Of a DNA stretch of 64,000 nt, positions 7,455-16,345 are shown one piece after another. Origin of the DNA: Paractinoplanes lichenicola (GTDB lineage: Bacteria; Actinomycetota; Actinomycetes; Mycobacteriales; Micromonosporaceae); contig NZ_JAENHO010000005.1 in the NCBI RefSeq assembly GCF_016785085.1, forward strand, positions 124,001 through 188,000, in the 5' to 3' direction. Both the position numbers and the translations under genes were made by a program. Under the pieces are notes generated by a model, which was not told the origin of the DNA, did not search any database, and was given only the letters and a program-made list of their open reading frames with translations. How positions within the stretch are numbered: the first letter of the stretch is position 1; the number at the start of each line of letters is the position of its first letter.

Positions 7455-8524
7455 CGCCGGGCGATCACGGCCGTGGCCAGCAGCGGCAGAGCGCACAGGG
7501 CGAACAGCGTGGCCAGCGGCAGGTCGACGGCGAAGGCCGCGTAGAGCAGCACGGCGAAGACCTCGCCGCCGAAGCCCGCCACCGAGAGCACGGTGCTGCG
7601 GGCCGGGCCGGTGATCGTGTCCTGCAGGCGGGTCTCGGCGCGGATGATCGAGTATTCGAGCAGGCCGAACGCCACCGAGACGACGAGCATGCCGGTCAGG
7701 TGGGGGATCAGCGCGCCCGCGGCGACCGCGGCAGCGGCGATCGTCAGGGCGGCCGGCAACGGGAAGCTGCGGGCGGCCAGCGCGCTGCCCGCGGCCATGG
7801 CCAGGGCGGTCACGGCGTAGAGCAGCGGCACCTGGGCGATCGAGGCGCCCTTGTCCGCCGACAGCAGCGGCAGGTATTCGTCGAGCGCGGTGAAGCCGGG
7901 CACGAGGGCGGCCACGAGCACGGCCAGACCGATGCGCCGGTTGCCGACGGCCTCGCGGACGCCGCCGCGCAGCAGGGTCCAATAGGAGGGCTCATCCTCG
8001 TCGTCGGTGGCCGCCCGGGTCTCCGGCAGGCGCAGCGCGAGCCCGGCCCCGGCCAGCTTGAACGCCACGCTCAAGCCGCCGACCAGGGCATACCCGCCGA
8101 CGGACCAGGCCGGGGCGGCGATCAGCGTGGCACCCAGCATGGCCAGGATCGCGATGGTGTTGGCGCGGCCTATGAGGCGGGCGTAAAGATCTGCCTGGTC
8201 CAGCTCGTCGTAGACCAGGGCCTCCAGCGACCCCGACGACAGCGACCCGCCCAGCCCCCACAGCACGAAGCCCAGCGCGAACCCGGCGTACGACGGCCAC
8301 AGGAGCCACGTCAGGAAGCCGGCCGCGGTGACCAGTTCGCCCAGCGCGTACAGCCGCTTGCGGGACCAGGCGTCGGCGAGCGCGCCGGACGGGACCTCGG
8401 CGGCGAACGCCACCACCGACCAGATCGCGAACAGCGACGACACCTGGGCAGTGGAAAGACCGGTGTCGGCGAAGAGCAGCGCATACACCGGGTAGAGCGG
8501 GACGGCCTCGGAACAGGCCCGCAC
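7451..8524 (-). CDS. MFS transporter with damaged N-terminus
   Basis: Major facilitator superfamily carrier with about eleven to twelve membrane helices in 357 residues. It has the loop GALADAWSRKRLYALGE between helices 2 and 3 (the family A-motif) and the mirrored loop in the second half; the substrate is unknown. The readable frame opens at a GTG (8524) that lacks a ribosome-binding site. An ATG at 8560 does have GAGG before it, at proper distance from the DUF2786 stop, but its frame closes after five codons. A second frame nearby encodes TLTLNLL, the expected start of helix 1. Two small indels probably broke the original N-terminus (MSPTLTLNLLYAVRACSE...). Either a shortened protein is made or this is a recent pseudogene. 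Confidence 0.72.
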   Translation of the reverse strand: MRACSEAVPLYPVYALLFADTGLSTAQVSSLFAIWSVVAFAAEVPSGALADAWSRKRLYALGELVTAAGFLTWLLWPSYAGFALGFVLWGLGGSLSSGSLEALVYDELDQADLYARLIGRANTIAILAMLGATLIAAPAWSVGGYALVGGLSVAFKLAGAGLALRLPETRAATDDEDEPSYWTLLRGGVREAVGNRRIGLAVLVAALVPGFTALDEYLPLLSADKGASIAQVPLLYAVTALAMAAGSALAARSFPLPAALTIAAAAVAAGALIPHLTGMLVVSVAFGLLEYSIIRAETRLQDTITGPARSTVLSVAGFGGEVFAVLLYAAFAVDLPLATLFALCALPLLATAVIARR

Positions 8525-8581
8525 CGCATAGAAGGTTCAGCGTCAACGTGGGGGAGACATGCCCTCAGTCTGCCCTGCCCG

Positions 8582-9652
8582 TCAACCCAATTCGGCCTCG
8601 TCGGCGGCGGCCCGGCCCGACTCCCACCCTTCGAGGCTGTCGATCCGGCTTCCGCGGGCTCGAACCGTACGGGGGAACGCCTTTTGCATGACCTCGCGAA
8701 CCTGCACGTCGCGGTTGCGCAGCACCGGCAACAGGTCGGAGTGTGACTGCAGCGCCTCCCGAGTGACCTGCGCCAGCCGCTCGCCGATCCGGATCGCGTA
8801 CGCCACCAAAAAGCTGCGCCGGAACGCCTTGATCCGCGCCTTGCCCTTGGCCGGCTCGTCGCGCGACATGGCCCGGTTCGCCTGCACCAGCAGCGACGTG
8901 TAGAGCAGCTCGACGCCGTCGATGTCCGCGTCGAAGCCGAACACCGTCGAGAAGCCCAGCTCGGGCGACCACACCGTGTGGCAGTGATTGGCCCGGGCCA
9001 CCGCGTCGAGCAGGCTCGCCTTCTCACTCTCGTACGGGTGATCCACGCCGATCCGCCGCGCGAACGGCACCACCTCGGCCCTGTCCGCGCTGGTCAGGGC
9101 CTCCTCGATGCTGTGCCGGGCGATCAGCTCCTGGGCCTTGGCCGAATACGCCTCGGCCTCGGCCGGGAAGTCGGTCGACTCCGCCTTGGCCAGCAGTGCC
9201 CGCACCCGTTCGAGAATCTTGTTGTCCGATTTGTCGGCGACGGCCCCGGGCGGCGGGATCAGCACCTCGATCACCGGCAGCCGCCGCAGCTCGATCAGCA
9301 GGCCGAGCGACGAGTCGATCAGGCTGATCCTGTCCGGCCGGCGTCGGGTCGCCCCCGGCAGCCGCGCGACCTGCTCCTGCCAGCGCGAGTCAACATCGGC
9401 AAAGCGTTTCCCGTACGCCGTGGCGCCGTCCGCGACCAGCGCCGCCTTCACCGGATCGCCCAGCCGGGCCACCACCCGGTGCAGCTCGGCCGGCTGCCAC
9501 CCGCCCTTGAAGAGCCGCTCGAACGCGTCGCGCAGGCTCGCCCCGAGCGCGGCGTCGACCTCGGCCGCCGGCGCCACGGTCAGCGCGTCGAGCCCGGCCT
9601 CATATCCGATCGCGCCGCCGGCCACGTCCCGCACGATCTCCTGCACTGACAC
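8582..9652 (-). CDS. DUF2786 domain protein
   Basis: 356-residue protein centred on a DUF2786 segment: NKILERVRALLAKAES, then AEAEAYSAKAQELIARHSIEEA, residues about 142-185. This is a helical domain found in phage and bacterial proteins of unknown role. The C-terminal half has conserved HTVWSPELG, DIDGVELLYTSLLVQANRAM and KAFRRSFLVAYAIRIGERL blocks. A GTG at 9652 is the longest start and a second in-frame GTG (9646) is equally possible. It reads towards the MFS gene with 21 bases to the old MFS start, so the two may form an operon. Confidence 0.72.
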   Translation of the reverse strand: MSVQEIVRDVAGGAIGYEAGLDALTVAPAAEVDAALGASLRDAFERLFKGGWQPAELHRVVARLGDPVKAALVADGATAYGKRFADVDSRWQEQVARLPGATRRRPDRISLIDSSLGLLIELRRLPVIEVLIPPPGAVADKSDNKILERVRALLAKAESTDFPAEAEAYSAKAQELIARHSIEEALTSADRAEVVPFARRIGVDHPYESEKASLLDAVARANHCHTVWSPELGFSTVFGFDADIDGVELLYTSLLVQANRAMSRDEPAKGKARIKAFRRSFLVAYAIRIGERLAQVTREALQSHSDLLPVLRNRDVQVREVMQKAFPRTVRARGSRIDSLEGWESGRAAADEAELG

Positions 9653-9670
9653 AGGTAAAAACAGTAGAGC

Positions 9671-9708
9671 GCGGAAAGGGAGGGCCCGGAACGGCCCTCC
9701 CTTTCCGC
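9671..9708 (-). terminator. Strong hairpin terminator of the roadblock operon
   Basis: Perfect 16-bp stem (GCGGAAAGGGAGGGCC paired with its complement) around the loop CGGAAC, 17 bases beyond the stop of the last roadblock gene and before the DUF2786 start. Confidence 0.85.
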
Positions 9709-9724
9709 ATCGGAGATGACGGTT

Positions 9725-10096
9725 TTAGACGTCCATGTCGTTCTCGATGCGCTTGAGCTGGTGCCGGGCCATGGCCAGATTCGACCGGTCGCGGCGCAGG
9801 GCCACATAGAGGAACAGGCCCTTGCCGGCCCGGCTGGTCAGCGGGCGGATCAGGTGATACTGCGTGTCGAGGGTGATCAGGATGTCCTCGATCTTCTCGG
9901 TGATGTTGAGCATCTCCATCGCGCGCAGCTTGGCCCGCACCACATCGGTGTTGCCGGCCGCGGCGACCGTCAGGTCGAGGTCCTTGCCGCCGCCCACGGT
10001 GCCGAGGGCCATGCCGCTCGTGTGGTCGACCAGGGCGACGCCGACGGCGCCGTCGATCTCCATGATCTCTTTGAGTGCGGTGTCCATGTCGGCCAT
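9725..10096 (-). CDS. Roadblock/LC7 domain protein
   Basis: 123-residue roadblock/LC7 (longin-like) protein. Such proteins pair with small Ras-like GTPases (MglA/CvnD type) as regulators. Sequence landmarks are the N-terminal helix MDTALKEIMEIDGAVGVALVDHTSGM, the strand ILITLDTQYHLIRPL and the terminal helix LAMARHQLKRIE. The start ATG has GGAGGA eight bases upstream. Last gene of the leftward cluster, 67 bases after the preceding roadblock gene and followed by a strong terminator. Probably cytoplasmic. Confidence 0.85.
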   Translation of the reverse strand: MADMDTALKEIMEIDGAVGVALVDHTSGMALGTVGGGKDLDLTVAAAGNTDVVRAKLRAMEMLNITEKIEDILITLDTQYHLIRPLTSRAGKGLFLYVALRRDRSNLAMARHQLKRIENDMDV

Positions 10097-10163
10097 GGAA
10101 TTGTCCTCCAGTGCGGTGGGATGGCGGTCCGTTCGTGATGGCGGACCGTTCGAAACATGCGGG

Positions 10164-10649
10164 CTAGCCCGCGGCCTGCCGCCGGCGGGCGTTGGTCGAC
10201 AGGCTGGCCATCGGCGTGCGCCGGGCCAGAGGGCTCGGTGGTCCCGCCTGCTGCGGGATCTCCGGGCGAGGGCGTGGGTTCTCCAACCTCAGGATCCGGA
10301 CGAGGCGGCGGACGCAGCGGCGCGCCTCGAGGTGCACCATGGCCAGGTTCGCGTCGCCCGAGGTGACCAGGGTGAGCAGGGCGTTGGGGCCTGCCGTGTA
10401 TGAGGTTATGTAGCCGCGATCGCACTCCACCACGCTTTCGCGCAGATCGCCGTGATTGACGGCATGTGCGAAGCGGCGGGCCAGTGCGAGGTGGGCCGCG
10501 GCCAGCGCGGCGATGCTGTCCGGCTCGATGTCGTGCGCGTCGTGCGCGACCACCAGCCCGTCGGTGGTGGCGAGCACGCTGCCGGAGAGTTCGTGCAGCC
10601 GGCCTCGCAGGCGGTCGAGCTCCTCGAGCACCGCCGGATCCACCGTCAT
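10164..10649 (-). CDS. Roadblock/LC7 domain protein with C-terminal extension
   Basis: 161 residues. The roadblock domain spans about residues 5-118: LDRLRGRLHELSGSVLATTDGLVVAHDAH, then a helix, then GYITSYTAGPNALLTLVTSGDANLAMVHLEARRCVRRL, close to the CvnB-like members of conservons. A Pro/Arg-rich tail of about 40 residues follows. The ATG at 10649 is preferred because GGAGA lies upstream; a GTG at 10688 would overlap the DUF4388 gene. Position in the middle of the cluster suggests it works with the DUF4388 proteins, but no GTPase gene is adjacent. Confidence 0.82.
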   Translation of the reverse strand: MTVDPAVLEELDRLRGRLHELSGSVLATTDGLVVAHDAHDIEPDSIAALAAAHLALARRFAHAVNHGDLRESVVECDRGYITSYTAGPNALLTLVTSGDANLAMVHLEARRCVRRLVRILRLENPRPRPEIPQQAGPPSPLARRTPMASLSTNARRRQAAG

Positions 10650-10684
10650 CCTCGGTCTCTCCTTCTCCCTCGGGGGTGCGCGTG

Positions 10685-11737
10685 TCACCGCAAGGCCCTC
10701 AGTGCGGTGCGAATGCGCTTGAGCAGGACTTCGTCGGTGCCCTGATGCACCGGCGGGGGCTCGCCGGCGACCTCCTTGGGCAGCCGGGCCCCGGGTTTGC
10801 GGCGGGCCAGGCGGGGCGGCGGTCGATAGAGCGCCTGGGTGGCCGCGCTCTCATCGGGCACCGAATGGCGCGGGGGATCCGTTTTGTCCGGTACTGGCGC
10901 GGTGGCTCGGGCCTCCACAACCATGGGCTGCGCCTCCACCACCACGGGCTGCGCCTCCTGAACCACCGGCGGTCGCTGCACGTCAACGGCCGTGCCCCGC
11001 GCCCGGGGCAGCCGCACGAGCTCCGGCCCGGGCGCCGGTTTCTCGGGCAGCTCGATCAGCCCCATCGCCGCCATCCGGCGCAGCTCCTGCACGCAGGCGA
11101 ACCCGGCCTTGCCCAGCAGCAGAGCCAGATCGGCCGGCGTACGCTGCCCGTCCGCGTGCACGAGCAGCTCCCACTGCAGGGCGGTGAGCGAGATCCGCTC
11201 GCGGGGCGGCCGGGTCGCCGGGGCGATCGCCGTCGTGTCGACCCGCGCGTCCGGGAAGATTTCGTCGAGGATGCGCACCCGTCGCGCCACCTCGTCGGTG
11301 ACCGCCACCGGGTCGACGTGCACGACCGGGCCGAGCCAGTGCGTCGCCCCGGTCAGGAAGTCGACCTGGGCCGCGCCGGCCGCGAGCGCGAAGTACGCCG
11401 CGTCATAGATCGCCCCGAGCACGCACATCTCGAGCTCACCCCGGGTCAGGTGGCCCTGCTCGACCAGCAGCCGCCCGACCCGCGCGGTGGAGGTGCCCAG
11501 GTCGAGCGCGTTCTGCCAGGTGCGCCCGGCCAGCCGGCCCGACGCCGTGAGCAACTCGCCGACGCCGGGGGCGGCCGGCGACTCGGCGTAGATGACCTGG
11601 CCCTCGAGGACGTAGACCGCGCCGCCGGGGTGGCCGCCGACCACCAGCACGCCGGTCTGCCGCTCGCCGGCCACCTGCGTGAGCAGGCGCCCCGGCGAGA
11701 CGGTCTTCGAGGCTGTCAAAACCACTCCCGTTCCCAT
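10685..11737 (-). CDS. DUF4388 (PatA-like N-terminal) protein
   Basis: 350 residues. The N-terminal DUF4388 domain (about residues 12-120) reads LLTQVAGERQTGVLVVGGHPGGAVYVLEGQVIYAES, then GRLLVEQGHLTRGELEMCVLGAIYDAAYFAL. A second module (about 170-235) has a winged-helix look: ISLTALQWELLVHADGQRTPADLALLLGKAGFACVQELRRMAAMGLIEL. The tail is a Pro/Val-rich linker with PVVVEAQPMVVEA repeats. DUF4388 proteins occur with two-component and GTPase switches. The start ATG overlaps the stop of the roadblock gene before it (TGATG), so translation is coupled. Function unknown. Confidence 0.8.
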   Translation of the reverse strand: MGTGVVLTASKTVSPGRLLTQVAGERQTGVLVVGGHPGGAVYVLEGQVIYAESPAAPGVGELLTASGRLAGRTWQNALDLGTSTARVGRLLVEQGHLTRGELEMCVLGAIYDAAYFALAAGAAQVDFLTGATHWLGPVVHVDPVAVTDEVARRVRILDEIFPDARVDTTAIAPATRPPRERISLTALQWELLVHADGQRTPADLALLLGKAGFACVQELRRMAAMGLIELPEKPAPGPELVRLPRARGTAVDVQRPPVVQEAQPVVVEAQPMVVEARATAPVPDKTDPPRHSVPDESAATQALYRPPPRLARRKPGARLPKEVAGEPPPVHQGTDEVLLKRIRTALRALR

Positions 11738-12117
11738 CAGGTAGCGACGAGCTCGTCGGCGAGCTTCTGCATGCGGCGGCGGGCCACCGCGAGGTTGCCC
11801 TGCACCCGGTCGAGCCAGACGTAGAGCACCAGCCGGCTGTCGAAGTCGGTGTGCACCAGCCGCAGCAGGTGATAGCCGCCGGCGGTCGTGATGATCAGAT
11901 CTTCGAGCAGGTCGTGCGGCAGGGCCGAGACGAACAGCGATCGGCTGGTGGCCGCCTGCACCACGTCGGCCGTCCCCGCCGCCGCGGCCTGGTGATCGGA
12001 GTTCGGTGCGGCTCCCGTCGTGGCGACCGGGAAGCCGGTGGTGTAGTCGACGAGGCTGGCGCCGACCGCGCCAGGGATCGCCATGGCCTCCTGTAGACAA
12101 TGATCGACGCCGGGCAC
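11737..12117 (-). CDS. Roadblock/LC7 domain protein
   Basis: 126-residue roadblock protein, clearly a paralogue of the one at 9725-10096 (DHCLQEAMAIPGAVGASLVDYTTGFPVAT, LEDLIITTAGGYHLLRLV, DRVQGNLAVARRRMQKLADEL). It is directly coupled to the DUF4388 gene through a TGATG overlap, suggesting the two products act together, perhaps as a heteromeric sensor. A gap of 147 bases separates it from the upstream DUF4388 gene; no clear terminator is seen there. Confidence 0.83.
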   Translation of the reverse strand: MPGVDHCLQEAMAIPGAVGASLVDYTTGFPVATTGAAPNSDHQAAAAGTADVVQAATSRSLFVSALPHDLLEDLIITTAGGYHLLRLVHTDFDSRLVLYVWLDRVQGNLAVARRRMQKLADELVAT

Positions 12118-12264
12118 TTCTTCTCCTCAGCGCTGCGCTGCTCCCGCCGGGCCGTGCATCATTGCCGCGGTCCTCGGCGAGCCTCCGGTCGGCGCCGGCG
12201 CCACCCCGCTGGATCACGTGGCCTCGCCGTCACCGTGGGCCATCCTCTGACCACACCGCGGCAG

Positions 12265-12774
12265 CTAGTCGCACCCCATGTGCGTCATGGTCGGCGGCCG
12301 TGGCGACCACGCCCGTGGGCAGGCATTTCGTCTCCCGATCGCGCGTAAACGGCGGGCCGGCTCCAGACCTGCCACCGGGCCCAGCCAATGCCGCTCGCCC
12401 GGCACGAAACGCACCGGGGCCGCGGCCGACTGCAACAGCTCGTGCGTGGCGTCCGCGATCGCCGCCACCAGCCGCAGCGCCAGCTCGTGCTGCCCGATCA
12501 ACCCGTCGCGCAGCAGCAGCCGCCCGACCCGATGCGCGCCGCGGCCCTCGGCCAGCGCCCGCCGCCAGACCGCGGCCGGGATGCGGCCCGACGCGACGAG
12601 GCGGTCGCCGATGCCGGGGCAGGCCGGGGTCTCGGCGTACGCGATCCGCCCGGCCACCAGATAGAGGACACCACCCGGGTGCCCGTCGATGTGCAGCGCG
12701 CCGGTGCGCGCGGACTCACCCAACTCCGTCAGCAGGCGCCGCAGACTCGCGGTGGCCGGTGAACCTGGAATCAC
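12265..12774 (-). CDS. DUF4388 domain protein (short paralogue)
   Basis: 169 residues, a DUF4388 domain only: LLTELGESARTGALHIDGHPGGVLYLVAGRIAYAET, GIGDRLVASGRI, HRVGRLLLRDGLIGQHELALRLVAAIADATHELL, with a trailing PVRFVPGERHWLGPV that also occurs in the longer paralogue (FLTGATHWLGPV). It lacks the winged-helix-like second module, and its last about 30 residues are basic and low in similarity, so it may be a shortened duplicate of the 10685-11737 gene. First gene of the leftward cluster, divergent from the VOC gene. Confidence 0.75.
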   Translation of the reverse strand: MIPGSPATASLRRLLTELGESARTGALHIDGHPGGVLYLVAGRIAYAETPACPGIGDRLVASGRIPAAVWRRALAEGRGAHRVGRLLLRDGLIGQHELALRLVAAIADATHELLQSAAAPVRFVPGERHWLGPVAGLEPARRLRAIGRRNACPRAWSPRPPTMTHMGCD

Positions 12775-12892
12775 GCAGTCATCCTCAGCGGCATCGAGGG
12801 CCGTCGTCGGACCGTCAGTGCGCTGTTACCGACGGGGTCTAATGGAGGCAGGCGCGTAACATGATCGCCACTTTTCGATGAAGGAGAGATGG

Positions 12893-13255
12893 ATGCCGAG
12901 CCAATGGGAGCAGATCGTCGTCGACGCGGAGGACCCCGCGCGGCTCGCTCGCTGGTGGGCCGAGGCGCTCGGCTACGTGATCGTGCACGAGCAGCCCGAC
13001 GAGGTGGAGATCCGCCGCGGCGCCGACCAGCTGCCAGGCCTGCTCTTCGGCCGCGACCCCGAGGTCAAGAAGGTCAAGAACCGGCTGCACATCGACCTGC
13101 GCCCGGACGACCAGGAGGCCGAGGTGGAGCGTCTGCTCGACATGGGCGCCCGGCACGCCGACATCGGCCAGGGCGACGACGTGCCCTGGGTCGTGCTGGC
13201 CGACCCCGAGGGCAACGAGTTCTGTGTCCTCTCCTCGAGGAGCCGCTTAGGCTGA
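12893..13255 (+). CDS. VOC family (glyoxalase-like) protein
   Basis: 120-residue vicinal-oxygen-chelate fold protein of the Glyoxalase_6 type. It has WEQIVVDAEDPARLARWWAEALGY at the start, the middle strand NRLHIDLRPDDQEAEVERLLDMGAR and the closing WVVLADPEGNEFCVL, where the terminal Glu-containing segment is usual for metal sites. The ATG at 12893 follows AAGGAGA at good spacing; the ATG at 12878 overlaps that site. Substrate unknown. It ends four bases before dgt. Confidence 0.85.
   Translation: MPSQWEQIVVDAEDPARLARWWAEALGYVIVHEQPDEVEIRRGADQLPGLLFGRDPEVKKVKNRLHIDLRPDDQEAEVERLLDMGARHADIGQGDDVPWVVLADPEGNEFCVLSSRSRLG
13248..13253 (+). promoter_or_regulatory. -10 box of leaderless dgt
   Basis: TAGGCT, six bases before the dgt ATG and inside the last codons of the VOC gene. 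It fits the leaderless promoter pattern seen across this window. Confidence 0.45.
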
Positions 13256-13259
13256 TCAC

Positions 13260-14474
13260 ATGACGGCGTTCGACGCCCAGCGGTGGATTCCCGAACCGGC
13301 CAAGGACAGCGGATACGGACGAACGCCCTACCAGCGCGACCGCGCCCGGGTGCTGCACTCGGCCGGGTTCCGCCGGCTCGCCGCCAAGACCCAGGTGCAC
13401 ACCGCGGGCTCGGACGACTTCCTGCGGACGCGCCTGACCCACTCGCTCGAGGTGGCGCAGATCTCCCGCGAGATGGGCGAGCGGCTCGGCTGCGACCCCG
13501 ACGTGGTCGACGTGGCCGGGCTCGCCCACGACCTGGGCCACCCGCCGTTCGGCCACAACGGCGAGGCGGCGCTGCACGTCGTGGCCGAACCCTGCGGCGG
13601 CTTCGAGGGCAACGCCCAGACGCTGCGGGTGCTGACCCGGCTCGAGGCCAAGGTGCCCGGGGCCGGGCTCAACCTGACCCGGGCGTCGCTCGACGCGAGC
13701 TGCAAATACCCCTGGGAGCGGCAGCCGGGACGGCGCAAGTTCGGGGTGTACGCCGACGACCGCCCGGTCTTCGACTGGATCCGCGGGGCCGAACCGGGTG
13801 AGCGGCGCTGCATCGAGGCGCAGGTGATGGACTGGGCCGACGACGTGGCCTATTCCGTGCACGACGTCGAGGACGGCGTGCACGGCAACTACCTGGCGCT
13901 GCGGCCGCTGATCGAGGACGCCGGCGAGCGGGCCGCCCTGTGCGCCGACGTGGCCGAGGTCTACTCCGACGAGCCGGTCGGCGAGCTGGCCGCCGCCCTC
14001 GATCAACTGCTGGCCGACCCGGTGGTGACCGAGGTCGCGGACTACGACGGCAGCTACCGGGCCCAGGTCGGCCTCAAACGGATGACCAGCGTGCTGACCG
14101 GCCGTTTCGTGGCTTCGGCGGTCGGCGCGACCCAGAGCCGGTTCGGCACCGATCCCGTACGCCGGTACGCCGCCGACCTGATCGTGCCGCGAACCGTGCG
14201 TAATCAGTGCGCGCTGCTCAAGGGCATGGCGTTGCGCTACGTGATGCGGACGCGAGCGGCCGAGGAGTGGTACGAGCGGCAGCGTGTCATCCTGGTCGAG
14301 CTGGTGCAGGCCCTCATGCGTACGCCGGACGCTCTTGATCCGATCTTTGCGCCCCTCTTCGAGGCAGCGGAGAGTGACGCCGAGGCGCTGCGCGTCGTGA
14401 TCGACCAGGTGGCGTCGCTCACCGACACGGCCGCGGTGAGCTGGCACGGGACCCTGGTGGCAGCGCGCGCCTGA
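13260..14474 (+). CDS. dgt: Deoxyguanosinetriphosphate triphosphohydrolase-like protein
   Basis: HD-domain enzyme that cuts dNTPs to nucleoside and tripolyphosphate, 404 residues, dGTPase family. The N-terminal block YGRTPYQRDRARVLHSAGFRRL is typical. HD metal ligands are His61 (RLTHSLEVAQ) and His90-Asp91 in GLAHDLGHPPFGHNGE, with the distal Asp in MDWADDVAYSVHDVEDG. The arrangement dgt-dnaG is conserved in many actinobacteria and suggests linkage to DNA replication and dNTP balance. The start is supported by family length and by a leaderless -10 box. Confidence 0.95.
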   Translation: MTAFDAQRWIPEPAKDSGYGRTPYQRDRARVLHSAGFRRLAAKTQVHTAGSDDFLRTRLTHSLEVAQISREMGERLGCDPDVVDVAGLAHDLGHPPFGHNGEAALHVVAEPCGGFEGNAQTLRVLTRLEAKVPGAGLNLTRASLDASCKYPWERQPGRRKFGVYADDRPVFDWIRGAEPGERRCIEAQVMDWADDVAYSVHDVEDGVHGNYLALRPLIEDAGERAALCADVAEVYSDEPVGELAAALDQLLADPVVTEVADYDGSYRAQVGLKRMTSVLTGRFVASAVGATQSRFGTDPVRRYAADLIVPRTVRNQCALLKGMALRYVMRTRAAEEWYERQRVILVELVQALMRTPDALDPIFAPLFEAAESDAEALRVVIDQVASLTDTAAVSWHGTLVAARA

Positions 14475-14494
14475 CACGAGGCAGGATGTATGCC

Positions 14495-16345
14495 GTGGCG
14501 GGCAGGGTCAAGGACGAAGACATCGCACTGGTCCGCGACCGCACGTCGATCGCCGACATCATCAGCGAGTCGGTGACGCTGCGGCCCGCGGGCGGTGGCA
14601 ACCTCAAGGGCCTGTGCCCCTTCCACGACGAGAAGACCCCGTCGTTCACGGTGGCGCCTGCCCGAAATGTTTATTATTGCCACGGTTGTGGCGTGGGCGG
14701 CGACGCGATCAAGTTCCTGATGGATGCCGAGCATCTGTCGTTCATGGAGTCGATCGAGCGGCTCGCCGGGCGTGCGGGCGTGCAGCTGCGCTACGACGAG
14801 ACGGGCGCGCCGAGCGGGCCCCGGCCACAGACCGGGCAGCGGCAGCGGCTGCTGGCCGCGCACGCCGCCGCGACCGACTTCTATCGCGACCAGCTCGGCA
14901 CCCCGGGCGCGCGCAAGGCCCGGCAGTTCCTGGCCGAGCGCGGCTTCGGGCGTGACGCGGCCGAGCGGTACGGCTGCGGGTTCGCCCCCGACTCGTGGGA
15001 CGCGCTGGCCAAGCATTTGCGGCAGAAGGGCTTCACGGCCGACGAGCTGAACACCGCGGGGCTGACCAAGCCGGCCCGGTCGGGCTCGATGATCGACCGG
15101 TTCCGGCGGCGGCTGCTGTGGCCGATCCGCGACCTGTCGGGCGACGTGATCGGCTTCGGCGCGCGCAAGCTGTTCGACGACGACGACGGCCCGAAATATC
15201 TGAACACGCCCGAGACGCCGCTCTACAAGAAGTCGCACGTGCTCTACGGCATCGACCACGCCAAGCGCGAGATCGCCAAGCGGGGCCGGGCGGTGATCGT
15301 CGAGGGGTACACCGACGTGATGGCCTGCCACGAGGCCGGCGAGCCGACGGCGGTGGCCACCTGCGGCACGGCGTTCGGCATCGACCACATCGGGGTGCTG
15401 CGCCGCCTGCTGATGGACAGCGACAGCTTCACCGGCGAGATCATCTATACGTTCGACGGCGACGCGGCGGGGCAGAAGGCGGCGTTGCGGGCCTTCGAGG
15501 AGGATCAGCGCTTCGTCGGGCGGACGTTCATCGCCGTCAGCCCCGACAACATGGACCCGTGCGAGCTGCGGCTGGCCAAGGGTGACCTGGCCGTCCGCGA
15601 CATGATCGCCGGGCGGGAGCCGCTGGTCGACTTCGCGTTGCGGCAGACGCTGGCCAAGTTCGATCTCGACACGGTCGAGGGCCGGGTCGACGCCATGCGC
15701 CGCGCCGCCCCGCTCATCGCCAAGATCAAAGACCGGGAGAAGCGGCCCGAGTACGCCCGCAAGCTCGCCGGCGACCTGGGCATGGATCTCGAGCCGGTGC
15801 AGCGGGCCGTGGCGTCGGCCATGCGCGGCTCCGACGTGGCCGACGCCCGGCCCGCCCCGCAGGCCGCCGAGGCGCCGCAGCGGCTGGTCGAACGCGAGTC
15901 GCTCAAGCTCGCGCTGCAGGAACCGGTGCTGGCCGGCCCGATGTTCGACGTCGTCGGCGCCGAGAACTACGCCGACCCGGTCTATCAGGCGGTGCGCACG
16001 GCGATCGAGGCCGCCGGGGGCGCGTCGTCGGTGTCGAGCGGTGGCGTGGTCTGGATCGAGAAGGTGCGCGACAGCTGCACCGACCTGGCCGGGCAGGGCA
16101 TGATCTCGCAGCTCGCGGTCGAGCCGCTGCGCGTCGACGGGGCCGTGGAGCCCTACTACGTGCAGATCACGCTGGCCCGGCTGCAGATGGGCGCGGTGAC
16201 GACCCGCATCCGCGACCTCAAGTCCAAGGTGCAACGGCTCAACCCGGTGGCCAACAAGGACGCCTACCTCGCCCTGGCCGGCGAGCTCTTCTCGCTCGAA
16301 CAGCAGGCCCGGGCCCTGCGCGACCAGGCGGCAGGTGGACTGTGA
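14495..16345 (+). CDS. dnaG: DNA primase
   Basis: Synthesises RNA primers at replication forks; 616 residues. The N-terminal CHC2 zinc ribbon uses Cys41, His44, Cys62 and Cys65 (CPFHDEKTPSF and YYCHGCGVGGD). A TOPRIM core follows, with the Glu motif VIVEGYTDVMACHEAG and the DxD-type motif YTFDGDAAGQKAA. A C-terminal helicase-binding region (about 420-616) starts near RLVERESLKLALQEP. I prefer the GTG at 14495, because homologues begin VAGR; an ATG at 14486 would add three residues but sits too close to AGG. The 3' end overlaps the next gene by four bases. Confidence 0.96.
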   Translation: MAGRVKDEDIALVRDRTSIADIISESVTLRPAGGGNLKGLCPFHDEKTPSFTVAPARNVYYCHGCGVGGDAIKFLMDAEHLSFMESIERLAGRAGVQLRYDETGAPSGPRPQTGQRQRLLAAHAAATDFYRDQLGTPGARKARQFLAERGFGRDAAERYGCGFAPDSWDALAKHLRQKGFTADELNTAGLTKPARSGSMIDRFRRRLLWPIRDLSGDVIGFGARKLFDDDDGPKYLNTPETPLYKKSHVLYGIDHAKREIAKRGRAVIVEGYTDVMACHEAGEPTAVATCGTAFGIDHIGVLRRLLMDSDSFTGEIIYTFDGDAAGQKAALRAFEEDQRFVGRTFIAVSPDNMDPCELRLAKGDLAVRDMIAGREPLVDFALRQTLAKFDLDTVEGRVDAMRRAAPLIAKIKDREKRPEYARKLAGDLGMDLEPVQRAVASAMRGSDVADARPAPQAAEAPQRLVERESLKLALQEPVLAGPMFDVVGAENYADPVYQAVRTAIEAAGGASSVSSGGVVWIEKVRDSCTDLAGQGMISQLAVEPLRVDGAVEPYYVQITLARLQMGAVTTRIRDLKSKVQRLNPVANKDAYLALAGELFSLEQQARALRDQAAGGL

